A stretch of 31,881 nucleotides of DNA, from assembly GCA_014859615.1 (NCBI GenBank), contig JACUTX010000003.1, positions 1 to 31,881 on the forward strand. The letters run 5' to 3'. The DNA comes from Desulfuromonadales bacterium. GTDB lineage: Bacteria > Desulfobacterota > Desulfuromonadia > Desulfuromonadales > UBA2294. A model generated the notes under the pieces. The model did no database searches, had not been told where the DNA came from, and was given only the letters and a program-made list of their open reading frames with translations. The position numbers were made by a program, and so were the translations under genes. This document shows, piece after piece, positions 16,255 to 23,936 of the stretch; the first letter of the stretch is position 1; every line of letters begins with the position of its first letter.

Positions 16255-16403
16255 GTCAAAAATAGAATAGCGTTAAACAACTGACCGGTGACCTTTTTGG
16301 AATGAAGCAACAAAAAACAGCACGAGATCGGTCGATTAGCGTTAATCCGTCGGTTGATCCGTTTGGACAAAGAGGGGAACCGAAACCCGACCTGTCGCCA
16401 ATC

Positions 16404-16417
16404 AGCTACATGTAGCT
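16404..16417. promoter_or_regulatory. perfect 14-base palindrome, candidate activator site
   Basis: AGCTACATGTAGCT is its own reverse complement and lies about 30 bases before the activator start codon and about 320 bases upstream of the -24 element. It shares CTACA/TGTAG half-sites with the repeat at 16217-16234. Enhancer sites of sigma-54 activators can act at such distances. Confidence 0.35.
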
Positions 16418-16445
16418 AAAAACTCTATCTGAACAGGGCACATTC

Positions 16446-17885
16446 ATGAGCCGATCTTATCCGGAAGCAGAGCAGAAGCCGCTTTTAGCACGCGCCAGAG
16501 CAGAGGGGCAGCTGCAGAGCGTGCTTCGTCGTTTGAAGCTGGCCGATCTGATTTTTGATCATATCGAAAACGGAGCCGTTGTCACCGATGCCGACGGTTT
16601 CATCCTCTATTTCAACCACCCTTACGCCAGGTTTCTCGAAATAGAAGTCGAACAGGTGATCGGGAAACATGTTACCGAAGTTCTCGAAAACAGCCGGATG
16701 CATATTGTTGCGCGCACCGGCAAAGCCGAGGTGAATGAGATTTTCACTTATCGGGGGCGAGACATGGTCGTGCAGCGGATCCCGATTTTTGAAGGGGGCA
16801 AAGTTGTTGCCGTCTACGGGCAGATCATGTTTAAGCATGTCAGCGACGTGGGGCGATTGGCCAGCAACCTGAGTCTGCTCGAATCAAAGCTGAAACTGTA
16901 CGAAAAAGAGCTGATCTCGCTCCGCTCCAGCCGTTACACCTTCGACAGTATCCGCGGCACCAGCCTTCCGCTTATCGAGCTGAAAGAGGCAGCCTGCAAG
17001 GCAGCGCTCACCGATCTGCCGATTCTGCTCACCGGAGAATCGGGAACCGGCAAGGAACTGTTTGCCCAGGCGATACACCAGGCGAGCTCGCGGCATAAAT
17101 CCCCCTCCATCCATATCAACTGTGCGGCGATCCCCAAGGAGCTGTTTGAAGCAGAACTGTTCGGATATGCAGAAGGGGCCTTTACCGGGGCCAAGGCTGG
17201 CGGCAAGCCGGGGAAATTTGAACTCGCCGATGGCGGCACCCTGTTTTTAGACGAAATCGGCGAGCTCCCCCTCGAGCTGCAACCGAAACTGCTGCGGGTT
17301 CTCGAAGATAAACTTTTTGAACGGGTCGGGGGGAACCGGATGTTGAAAAGTGATTTTCGGATCATCGCCGCCACTAACCGCGACCTGGAGCAAATGGTCA
17401 GAAAAAAAGAGTTCCGGGAGGATCTTTTCTATCGTCTGAACGTTGTCCCGCTGCCGATCCCGCCGTTGCGGGAGCGCCGAGGCGATATTATCCCACTGGC
17501 GCGGCACCTGCTGAGCAAGATCGCCGACAACTACCCCGGCTCCCACTACGAAATGACCCCCGCCGCAGAGAAGATTCTGGATAGCTACCATTGGCCGGGG
17601 AACATCCGTGAATTACTCAATGTGCTTGAACGGACGGCCTTTACCATCGAAGGGAACTGTATCGAAGCCTGCGATCTCCCATTTTATCTGAGCCGGACAG
17701 CAATAGCTCCCTTGCGAAGTGGCCAGTGGGATCTATGTGCCGTAGTCGCCGAGGCAGAACGGGAGGCGTTGCGCAAGGCGCTGGAGCTGACCGGCAACAA
17801 CAAGGCGCGAGCCGCAAAACTGCTCGGCATCCATCGCACCGTCCTCTACAAGAAAATGACCAAATATCAGATTCCATTAAACTGA
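16446..17885 (+). CDS. PAS-containing sigma-54 activator, probable regulator of the ketone-body operon
   Basis: This is a 479-residue enhancer-binding protein. A PAS domain (about 32-130) is followed by a coiled linker (about 140-160) and an AAA+ domain with Walker A GESGTGKE (197-204), GAFTGA (244-249) and Walker B TLFLDEIG (265-272). A Fis-type helix-turn-helix lies at the C-terminus (ARAAKLLGIHRTVLYKKM). There is no receiver domain, so the signal is probably a ligand sensed by PAS rather than phosphorylation, unlike AtoC of E. coli. The ribosome binding site is weak (AGGG before the ATG at 16446). The divergent operon carries a near-consensus -24/-12 promoter, which makes it the obvious target. 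The inducer is unknown; a short-chain acid or its CoA ester is a guess. Confidence 0.9.
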   Translation: MSRSYPEAEQKPLLARARAEGQLQSVLRRLKLADLIFDHIENGAVVTDADGFILYFNHPYARFLEIEVEQVIGKHVTEVLENSRMHIVARTGKAEVNEIFTYRGRDMVVQRIPIFEGGKVVAVYGQIMFKHVSDVGRLASNLSLLESKLKLYEKELISLRSSRYTFDSIRGTSLPLIELKEAACKAALTDLPILLTGESGTGKELFAQAIHQASSRHKSPSIHINCAAIPKELFEAELFGYAEGAFTGAKAGGKPGKFELADGGTLFLDEIGELPLELQPKLLRVLEDKLFERVGGNRMLKSDFRIIAATNRDLEQMVRKKEFREDLFYRLNVVPLPIPPLRERRGDIIPLARHLLSKIADNYPGSHYEMTPAAEKILDSYHWPGNIRELLNVLERTAFTIEGNCIEACDLPFYLSRTAIAPLRSGQWDLCAVVAEAEREALRKALELTGNNKARAAKLLGIHRTVLYKKMTKYQIPLN

Positions 17886-17942
17886 GAACAATACCGCGTC
17901 AGACAAAACGGATAATTGCGGCATCTGTACTGGAATTTAATC

Positions 17943-17987
17943 TTGACAGGGAGAAGCTGTTCCATTTAAGGTAATTTGGTCAGACCA
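17943..17987 (+). promoter_or_regulatory. lutC operon promoter with GntR operator
   Basis: TTGACA (17943-17948), 18 bases, TAAGGT (17967-17972), then TGGTCAGACCA (17977-17987), a perfect TGGT-N3-ACCA operator. The layout and much of the sequence match the TRAP operon promoter near 10.98 kb. The lutC ribosome binding site follows at once. Confidence 0.72.
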
Positions 17988-18001
17988 TTTATGGAGGAAT
18001 T

Positions 18002-18556
18002 ATGGATTTCACTATTCCGTTCTCAACGGCTGCCGAAGCGGTAGGCGCAGAAGTTATCCGCTGCAAAAATCGAGAGCAGGCGATCGCTTATCTGCTTGAT
18101 CAGCTCAAAGGGAGCGTGCTCTGCCCCGATTTTGCCAGCGGCAAACGGATCGGCCTGGTCGAAAAACTGCTCCAGGCCGGGGTGAAACCGATCTGTTCCG
18201 ATTTTCGCATGCAGGCCGCCTCGGCTGCGGCGGGGATCACCGGCGCCAATTTCGGTATCGCCAACACCGGCACCATCGTTCTCGAAAGCAGCGATGAAGC
18301 GACTCGCCTCGCCAGCACCCTCCCCGAGCAACATTTCATCCTGCTCGATCCGGCGAAAATCGTTAGCGACGGCATCGCCGCGGTCCCCCATCTGCGCGAT
18401 CTGCACCAGCGGGACGCACGCAACTATATCGCCTATATCACCGGTCCGAGCCGCACCGCCGACATTGAGCGGGTTCTGACGATCGGCGTACACGGACCGA
18501 AGCGACTGCATATTCTTCTGGTTTCGGGGATCTCTTCTGACTTCATGGAGAATTAA
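18002..18556 (+). CDS. lutC: LUD-domain lactate utilization protein LutC (LldG)
   Basis: This 184-residue protein of the LutC/YkgG family consists of a single LUD domain with the conserved stretch ITGANFGIANTGTIVLES and a C-terminal HGPKRLHILLV. It is required, with LutA and LutB, for oxidation of L-lactate to pyruvate; its biochemical role in the complex is unsettled. ATGGAGGAATT precedes the ATG. The next gene starts three bases after the stop, so the two are co-translated. The gene order matches lldG-lldEF of Desulfovibrio. Confidence 0.93.
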   Translation: MDFTIPFSTAAEAVGAEVIRCKNREQAIAYLLDQLKGSVLCPDFASGKRIGLVEKLLQAGVKPICSDFRMQAASAAAGITGANFGIANTGTIVLESSDEATRLASTLPEQHFILLDPAKIVSDGIAAVPHLRDLHQRDARNYIAYITGPSRTADIERVLTIGVHGPKRLHILLVSGISSDFMEN

Positions 18557-18559
18557 AAA

Positions 18560-20710
18560 ATGGATAAAAATCGGAGCCAAAAATATAAAGCCCGCATCGA
18601 TCAGGCGCTCGCCACCCCGAAGCTGCAACAGGCGCTGCATCAGTTTGGCGACGCCTACCTCCTCTCCCGCGAAAAGGCTTTTATTGGTCACGACTTTGAG
18701 GCTTTGCGCAGTCAGATCGCCGAAATGAAGGACGACGTTCGCGAGCAGCTCGACCATTATCTCGATGAATTCTGCCGGAATGCGACGGCTGCCGGTGCGA
18801 CCATTTATCATGCCGCGACCGCCGAAGAAGCAAACGACTATATTGCCAGTCTGGCGGTGGCAAAAGGGGCGAAACTCGCCGTCAAAAGCAAAAGCATGGC
18901 GAGCGAAGAGACCCATCTGAACGTCGCCCTGGAGAAGGCCGGGATACAGGCGCTGGAGACGGATCTTGGCGAATGGATCATCCAGCTGGCAGGCCAGCGT
19001 CCGAGTCACATGGTGATGCCGGCCATTCACATGTTTAAAGAGGAAGTTGCCGAACTGTTCAGCAAAGAGACCGGTCGGCAAGAGCCTGCCGAAATCCAGC
19101 ATCTGGTCGAGGTCGCCCGTCAGCAGTTGCGCCAGGGGTATCTCGATGCGGACATCGGCATCACCGGTGCCAATATTGCCGTCGCCGAGACCGGCGGCAT
19201 CGCCCTGGTCACCAATGAAGGGAATGCCCGCTTGACCAGCACCCTGCCAAAAACGCACGTGGTTCTGGTCGGCATCGACAAGCTCGTCCCGACCCTCGAA
19301 GATGCGGCACGGATTGTCCAGATTCTCCCGAAGAACGCCACCGGTCAGCTTTTGACCAGCTATGTCACCTGGATTCGCGGCGCCGTGCCATGCGGTGAGA
19401 CCAGCAAAGATCTGCATATCGTCCTGCTCGACAACGGCCGGCGAAAGCTCGCTGCGTCACCAGACTGCCGGGACGCCCTGCGCTGCATCAAGTGCGGCGC
19501 CTGCGCCAATGTCTGCCCGGTCTACCAGACCGTCGGCGGTCACGTCTTTGGCCATATCTATATCGGCGCCATCGGCATCATCCTGACCGCCTTCTACAAC
19601 GGCCTCGATCAGGCGGCCGAACTGGTCCGGGCCTGCATCGGCTGCCGCGCCTGCGTCGCCGTCTGCCCGTCAAAGATCGACCTGGAGAGCATCATCCTGA
19701 GTCTGCGCGAACAGGTCGGTGATGAAGAGGGGATCGGCCTCGGCAAATCGCTGGTCTTCCGCAAGGTGATGCGCAATCGCAAGCTGTTCCACTCCCTGAT
19801 CCGTGCCGCCAGCATCTTGCAGAAGCCGGTCAGCCGGGGCGAGCGAACCATCCGCCACCTCCCGCTCTTCTTCTCCTCCCTCACCGAATGGCGCACCCTC
19901 CCGACAGTGGCGGAAAAAGCGTTGCGTGACCAGTTTGACGATCTGGCGCAACCGCTCGAAAACCCGCGTTACAAGGTCGCCTTTTACGGCGGCTGCGCCA
20001 ACGATTTTATCTATCCGGAGCTCGGCGTCGACCTGGTGACGGTGATGAACAAGTTGAATGTCCTGGTCCGTTATCCGAAAGAGCAGAACTGCTGCGGCGT
20101 CCCGGCCCTCTACTCCGGCGACAAGGAGACCGCGGTTGCGATGGCGAAGCAGAATATCGACGCCCTGCTAAAAGATGACCCGGACTTTGTGCTGACCACC
20201 TGCCCGACCTGCACCATGGCGCTGCAGCGCGATTTTGTCGAGCATCTGGCCGATGACCCGGCCTGGGCCGAGAGAGCGAAACGCCTCGCTGCGATCACCG
20301 TCGATGCCGCCGGTTTCATCGTCAACCAGCTGCAGGGAGCCGACGCGTTCAAGGAGCTGCCGGGGAGTGAAAAAGTGACCTACCACGACTCCTGTCACCT
20401 CAAGCGGGGGGCCGGTGTCTGGCGGGAGCCGCGCGCATTGATCGAAGCGGCAGGAGACGAACTGATCGAGATGGCGCACGCCGATCGCTGCTGCGGTTTC
20501 GGCGGCTCCTACTCCTTTACCAGCCACCCGGACATCTCCAAAAATATCCTCAATGACAAAATCAAAGATATCGAGAAGAGCAACGCCGACTGCGTCGCCA
20601 TGGACTGCCCCGGCTGTCTGATGCAGATTCGCGGCGGGCTGGAGAAACAGAATCTGCCGACCCGGGCGCTGCATACGATTGAACTGCTGGCACAAAAACT
20701 GCGGCGCTGA
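18560..20710 (+). CDS. LutB-LutA fusion, iron-sulfur L-lactate dehydrogenase subunit (LldEF)
   Basis: This 716-residue protein joins two proteins that are separate in Bacillus. Residues 1 to about 300 form a LUD domain with ITGANIAVAETGGIALVTNEG. Two 4Fe-4S motifs follow, CIKCGACANVCP (about 309-320) and CIGCRACVAVCP (about 359-370): together LutB. From about 470 come two CCG domains, with GGCANDF, NCCGVP, DSCHLKRG and RCCGFGG: LutA. All cluster cysteines expected are present. It would oxidise L-lactate at the membrane face and pass electrons to the quinone pool. The same fusion is known in Desulfovibrio (DVU3033 type). It is transcribed with lutC from the LldR-like operator promoter and ends at a strong terminator. 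Confidence 0.93.
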   Translation: MDKNRSQKYKARIDQALATPKLQQALHQFGDAYLLSREKAFIGHDFEALRSQIAEMKDDVREQLDHYLDEFCRNATAAGATIYHAATAEEANDYIASLAVAKGAKLAVKSKSMASEETHLNVALEKAGIQALETDLGEWIIQLAGQRPSHMVMPAIHMFKEEVAELFSKETGRQEPAEIQHLVEVARQQLRQGYLDADIGITGANIAVAETGGIALVTNEGNARLTSTLPKTHVVLVGIDKLVPTLEDAARIVQILPKNATGQLLTSYVTWIRGAVPCGETSKDLHIVLLDNGRRKLAASPDCRDALRCIKCGACANVCPVYQTVGGHVFGHIYIGAIGIILTAFYNGLDQAAELVRACIGCRACVAVCPSKIDLESIILSLREQVGDEEGIGLGKSLVFRKVMRNRKLFHSLIRAASILQKPVSRGERTIRHLPLFFSSLTEWRTLPTVAEKALRDQFDDLAQPLENPRYKVAFYGGCANDFIYPELGVDLVTVMNKLNVLVRYPKEQNCCGVPALYSGDKETAVAMAKQNIDALLKDDPDFVLTTCPTCTMALQRDFVEHLADDPAWAERAKRLAAITVDAAGFIVNQLQGADAFKELPGSEKVTYHDSCHLKRGAGVWREPRALIEAAGDELIEMAHADRCCGFGGSYSFTSHPDISKNILNDKIKDIEKSNADCVAMDCPGCLMQIRGGLEKQNLPTRALHTIELLAQKLRR

Positions 20711-20728
20711 TTAACAAACGACAATTAT

Positions 20729-20770
20729 AAAAAAAAGCGCAAAAGGCTCACCCCTTTTTGCGCTTTTTTT
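20729..20770. terminator. bidirectional intrinsic terminator
   Basis: GCGCAAAAGG (20737-20746) pairs with CCTTTTTGCGC (20753-20763, one bulged T) around a six-base loop. It is followed by seven T on the plus strand and by eight T on the minus strand. It separates the convergent lut operon and the second stress-protein gene. Confidence 0.9.
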
Positions 20771-20836
20771 ATAAAAACTTGTCGTGATTACTCAGCATCT
20801 GACTCAAACCGCACAGCATGCGGGTTCGGACCAACC

Positions 20837-21346
20837 TTAGAACCCCTCTTCGTAGTAACCATCGGGAATCCGTACCACCAGAACCGGCTGGGTGGCCTGA
20901 TGCAAAACCTTATGCGTCGTCGAGCCCAGCAGCGCATCACCGAGAACCGTATGTCGATGCGACCCCATGATAATCAGATCAACATTGAGCTCCTTGGCGA
21001 CGCTCAGCACAGATTGAGCTGGCGGGCCGTCTTCAATCCGGATCTCTCTGAGCCGTTGCGTACAGTCCGGATCATTCCCACACTCCCTGGAGCAGAGCTG
21101 CTTAATCCGCCCTATGAGCTTCTCCTTGGCTTGAAGATGCGCCGTACGCTGAAGCTCTGCGCGTTGCGCCGGGGGGATATGAATATCGACCAGACCCTGG
21201 GCATATGGCGGCAGAGCTTCAAGCGCCGAAACAGCCACAATCTGCGCATCGTGCTCTTTTGCCAGCGCCAGAGCGTAACGGTAGACATGCGGAGCCCCCG
21301 CCCCCATCCCCGTAGCATAAAGAATCGTCTTTATTTTCGGAATCAT
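20837..21346 (-). CDS. universal stress protein, second paralogue
   Basis: This is a 169-residue UspA-fold protein, co-linear with the copy at 7233-7742 and about 72% identical by hand alignment. The first 43 residues are nearly identical (MGAGAPHVYRYALALAKEHDA). It shares the odd loop GSHRHTVLGDALLGSTT and the three-cysteine insertion CSRECGNDPDC. AAGGAG lies upstream of the ATG. It has its own transcription unit, convergent with lutC-lutBA. One copy beside each lactate oxidation system suggests a role tied to lactate metabolism or transport rather than general stress, which is inference. Confidence 0.92.
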   Translation of the reverse strand: MIPKIKTILYATGMGAGAPHVYRYALALAKEHDAQIVAVSALEALPPYAQGLVDIHIPPAQRAELQRTAHLQAKEKLIGRIKQLCSRECGNDPDCTQRLREIRIEDGPPAQSVLSVAKELNVDLIIMGSHRHTVLGDALLGSTTHKVLHQATQPVLVVRIPDGYYEEGF

Positions 21347-21487
21347 TTTATCTTCTCCTTACTTTTGCCGCTGAAAATAGCTAAACACTGAGACCGGCAA
21401 CCGGTTCAAGCAACTAATGAAACAAAAAAACGCAAAACAATTTTACCATGATAAACAGTGCGGCGAGTCCTATTATTAAAATAATTG

Positions 21488-21505
21488 AGCCGTTTGAAAA
21501 TGGCT
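21488..21505 (-). terminator. weak possible terminator after the DUF1499 gene
   Basis: On the minus strand AGCCATTT and AAACGGCT can pair with one mismatch around a two-base loop, followed by an AT-rich CAATTATTTTAA. The stem is short and the T run is broken, so this is only a candidate. Confidence 0.25.
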
Positions 21506-21545
21506 TAAAATCGTCTGGTAAAGGTCAATTCAGGATTGATCTTCC

Positions 21546-22025
21546 TCAACGCGGCTGCTCGAGCACCCCTTGCGCGATCAGTTCCGAACGCAATTTTTCA
21601 ACCCGTTTCCGGTTGACTCCGAAATCGAAGTAGCCGAGCCGGGCGGCCGAGCGGATTGCAATCAGTCTTTCTGTCGGGCGCAAATGCAGCTCCAGATCAT
21701 CGACAAAACCAAAGACTGTGCTGCGACATTCCACCCGCACATAGTGGTTTTCGACGCGGGTAACTTTTGCCCCCGGCAGTGCCGCGACGGCTGCTTGCGC
21801 GGCTTGCCAGGCGTCTTCGGCTGAAACTGTCAAGCGCAACGGCTCGATTTGCTGTCCGGTCTCTGCCGCGTCACTGGAGACACAATTGGGCGAACTGGGA
21901 CAGGCCGCCAGTTTATCATTGTAGAGACCAAGTGTGGTCATCGATGTTCCTCCACTACAGGCCGCAAGCAGCAGGCAGGACAACAGTAGCAGTGTCGTGT
22001 CCACTCTACGCAACGCCTGTGTCAT
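21546..22025 (-). CDS. DUF1499 lipoprotein
   Basis: The 159-residue protein has a type II signal peptide ending in the lipobox LLAAC (Cys about 23), so it should be lipid-anchored in the cell envelope. The mature part is a DUF1499 domain with the family motif CPSSPNCVSS and the C-terminal IRSAARLGYFDFGVNRKRVEKLR. The function of DUF1499 is unknown. The ATG overlaps the stop of the preceding gene by one base, so it is coupled to the split-barrel and CarH-like genes as the last gene of that operon. Confidence 0.85.
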   Translation of the reverse strand: MTQALRRVDTTLLLLSCLLLAACSGGTSMTTLGLYNDKLAACPSSPNCVSSDAAETGQQIEPLRLTVSAEDAWQAAQAAVAALPGAKVTRVENHYVRVECRSTVFGFVDDLELHLRPTERLIAIRSAARLGYFDFGVNRKRVEKLRSELIAQGVLEQPR

Positions 22026-22411
22026 CAGAGTTCCTCGCCACCGATCAGGCTAAGCGTCTTTTCCACCGCAAAGTAAACCATAAACTTGCGCCCCTTGGCC
22101 TGATCTTCTTCCGGCGTCAGGGAGCGTCGCGTCAACTGCTGGATTAACTGCTGATTCTCATCTTCGCGAATCTTTTTCAGGAACAGCCGCACCCCCTGGT
22201 AGCCTCCTCCTGACTCGATAAACAGGTAGGTGGCATAAGGGTTTTCCTGCAGATTTTTGTGCGTCAAGCGTTCGCGCATGATCATCGCCAGACTGCCATC
22301 AGCCAGCAGATGGGGGCGTGAATAGATAGCGCTGTCCACCCGGCCGTTAGCGTCGGCTGTCGAGATAACTCCGGTGCCAGTCCGGTTGGCAAAATATTCT
22401 TTGAGATCCAT
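22025..22411 (-). CDS. pyridoxamine 5'-phosphate oxidase-like FMN split-barrel protein
   Basis: This 128-residue protein has the compact split-barrel pattern of the PNPOx-like family: MDLKEYFANRTGTGVISTADANGR..., IYSRPHLLADGSLAM, HKNLQENPYATYLFI. Such proteins bind FMN, heme or F420 and act as small reductases or binders; the specific reaction cannot be read from sequence. AGGAG lies six bases before the ATG. It follows the CarH-like gene by 12 bases and overlaps the DUF1499 gene by one base, so the three genes are one operon. Confidence 0.8.
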   Translation of the reverse strand: MDLKEYFANRTGTGVISTADANGRVDSAIYSRPHLLADGSLAMIMRERLTHKNLQENPYATYLFIESGGGYQGVRLFLKKIREDENQQLIQQLTRRSLTPEEDQAKGRKFMVYFAVEKTLSLIGGEEL

Positions 22412-22423
22412 AAAAAACTCCTG

Positions 22424-23305
22424 TCAGTTGCTCGGTGTGACCCGAGGATCGTTGAAGTGTCTGCGGACCAGCTGCGGTATCAGCTGCAAGTCGGTGCAGA
22501 TCAGCAGGTTGGGAAGACTGGTGAACTGGTGCACCGCGTGCCCGCCGGCAATCAGTTTGATTTTCTGGTCGAGCTGCTTGCGCAAACTGCCTAAATCCTG
22601 CTTTGCCTGGCGTGGCAGATAGTGAGAACTGAACGAGAGGGCCACGCCGGCAACGCCCAGCTCATGTGCCAGCCCGGGGACTTCAGAGAGCGGCAGCTCT
22701 TCATTCAACCAGATACAGTTGATGCCAGCGCTGTTAAAGGCTGCTGCCGCCAGCAGCAGCCCGAGCTTGTGACGTTCGCCGCTTAAGGTCAGAAACAGCA
22801 GCTGCGGATGATCGGTGTTCGTTGGTGCAAACAATTCGGTTTTAAGTAGTTTCTCCAGCTGATCGGAGAGCAGATGTTCACGGGCTATACTGATGTTACC
22901 CGTTGTCCAACGGTGGTCAAGCAGCTGCAACAGGGGCACAGCAATTTCCTGGATGAATCGGTGCAGGCCGAGTTCTTCCCGCATAGCTGTGATCGCCTGT
23001 GCAATCTGCTGCGGCGCCAATGCATCGATCAGTCGCTGTAGCCGTTTATCGCTCGGCTGGCCCTGATCGAGCAGACTTTGCAGCTGTGCGCGGCGTTGTT
23101 GCTCGGTGAGGGTGAAAATTTTTCCCGGCCGCAGACCAAAATTCATCAGATTTTTGACCAGCTGCAGCGCTTCAACCTGGTCCTGGGCATAGCTGCGATG
23201 GCCACGGGCATCGCGGCCAGGAATCGGAAACCCATAACGGCGCTCCCAGATCCGCAAGGTGTCGATGCCGATACCGATTTCTTTACTGAGTTGCTGAATT
23301 TTCAT
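22424..23305 (-). CDS. CarH/LitR-type B12-dependent photoreceptor repressor (MerR family)
   Basis: The 293-residue regulator has a MerR-type winged helix at 1-70 (TLRIWERRYGFPIPGRDARGHRSY), a four-helix bundle (about 85-155) and a Rossmann B12-binding domain (about 165-285). The bundle carries Trp133-x9-Glu143-His144 and the B12 domain carries Glu177-x-His179-x-x-Gly182. These match Trp131, Glu141-His142 and His177 of Thermus CarH at a constant offset of two, which is strong support for adenosylcobalamin binding and light sensing. The residue after the Trp is Thr, where Thermus CarH has His132, the second axial ligand of the light state. The ATG at 23305 has AGGA upstream; the longer frame is rejected. 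In the dark such proteins bind DNA as tetramers and light releases them. The likely operator overlaps its own leader, and the divergent lipid genes are likely targets. Confidence 0.88.
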   Translation of the reverse strand: MKIQQLSKEIGIGIDTLRIWERRYGFPIPGRDARGHRSYAQDQVEALQLVKNLMNFGLRPGKIFTLTEQQRRAQLQSLLDQGQPSDKRLQRLIDALAPQQIAQAITAMREELGLHRFIQEIAVPLLQLLDHRWTTGNISIAREHLLSDQLEKLLKTELFAPTNTDHPQLLFLTLSGERHKLGLLLAAAAFNSAGINCIWLNEELPLSEVPGLAHELGVAGVALSFSSHYLPRQAKQDLGSLRKQLDQKIKLIAGGHAVHQFTSLPNLLICTDLQLIPQLVRRHFNDPRVTPSN

Positions 23306-23322
23306 TTTTGTCCTAGACAAAA
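23306..23322. promoter_or_regulatory. candidate CarH/LitR operator
   Basis: TTTTGTC-CTA-GACAAAA lies directly upstream of the repressor start codon, with 7-base perfect arms. It falls about where transcription from a weak minus-strand -10 (TACTAT) would begin, so bound protein would block its own expression. No second full copy was found in the window. Confidence 0.45.
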
Positions 23323-23510
23323 TAGTATTTATCAGAATAATATATGAAAAAGAAAAAAGAACAAGCATAAAATCGCAACAAAAAAAGAACAATCAAGCGG
23401 CCAGAGTCTTTGGCCTGCAGTTTAGACTCGCAGTGAAGTCACGGCGTTAAAATATAAAGGTAGGGAGTTGCTCTGCTGGTTCAGTTAGTCAAAAGGAAAA
23501 GGAGACAAGC

Positions 23511-23915
23511 ATGTTCGTTTATTACTTGAAGCTCTACCTGCTGACGATCCCGGTTTTTTTTGCCATCGATCTGCTCTGGCTGGGCATGGTGGCGAAGAAT
23601 TTTTATCAGCACAATCTTTCCCACCTGCTCAACCCGGCAGTCAACTGGCCGGCAGCACTGCTGTTCTACTTTGTCTATATCGCTGGTATCATCCTGTTTG
23701 CCGTCAAACCGGGGCTGGATGCGCAATCGCTGGCGAAAGCCGCGCTCTGGGGGGCGCTGTTCGGGTTTTTTACTTACGCCACCTACGACCTGACCAACCT
23801 GGCGACCCTGCGTGATTGGCCGATCAGGGTCGTGATGGTCGATATCGCCTGGGGAACCCTGCTCTGTACCCTGGTTGCCAGCGGCAGTTATCTGCTCGGC
23901 CGCTGGATCAGTTGA
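23511..23915 (+). CDS. DUF2177 membrane protein
   Basis: This 134-residue protein has four hydrophobic segments and the family pattern FFAIDLLWLGMVAKNFY, FGFFTYATYDLTNLATLRDWP and MVDIAWGTLL. The function is unknown, but the family is often found with light- or singlet-oxygen-controlled lipid genes. AAAGGAG precedes the ATG. It is the first gene of the rightward cluster, divergent from the photoreceptor gene; the 205-base gap between them should contain the light-controlled promoter. Confidence 0.87.
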   Translation: MFVYYLKLYLLTIPVFFAIDLLWLGMVAKNFYQHNLSHLLNPAVNWPAALLFYFVYIAGIILFAVKPGLDAQSLAKAALWGALFGFFTYATYDLTNLATLRDWPIRVVMVDIAWGTLLCTLVASGSYLLGRWIS

Positions 23916-23936
23916 CGCTTGCCACGGGAGTAACAC

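Larger units (their letters stand above)
15961..16445. other. 485-base divergent regulatory region
   Basis: No gene is seen. The region separates the thiolase operon (left) from the sigma-54 activator (right). It holds the -24/-12 promoter at 16074-16088, a possible sigma-70 promoter for the activator at 16226-16254, an inverted repeat TGTAG-8-CTACA at 16217-16234, and a perfect 14-base palindrome AGCTACATGTAGCT at 16404-16417. The last two share CTACA/TGTAG half-sites and are candidate binding sites for the activator. Confidence 0.6.

Noticed and set aside
18023..19417. Open frame of 464 codons on the minus strand
   Set aside because: It lies opposite lutC and the LutB half of the lutBA gene, whose motifs are unmistakable, and its translation has no recognisable domain. 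It is a shadow frame of GC-rich coding sequence.
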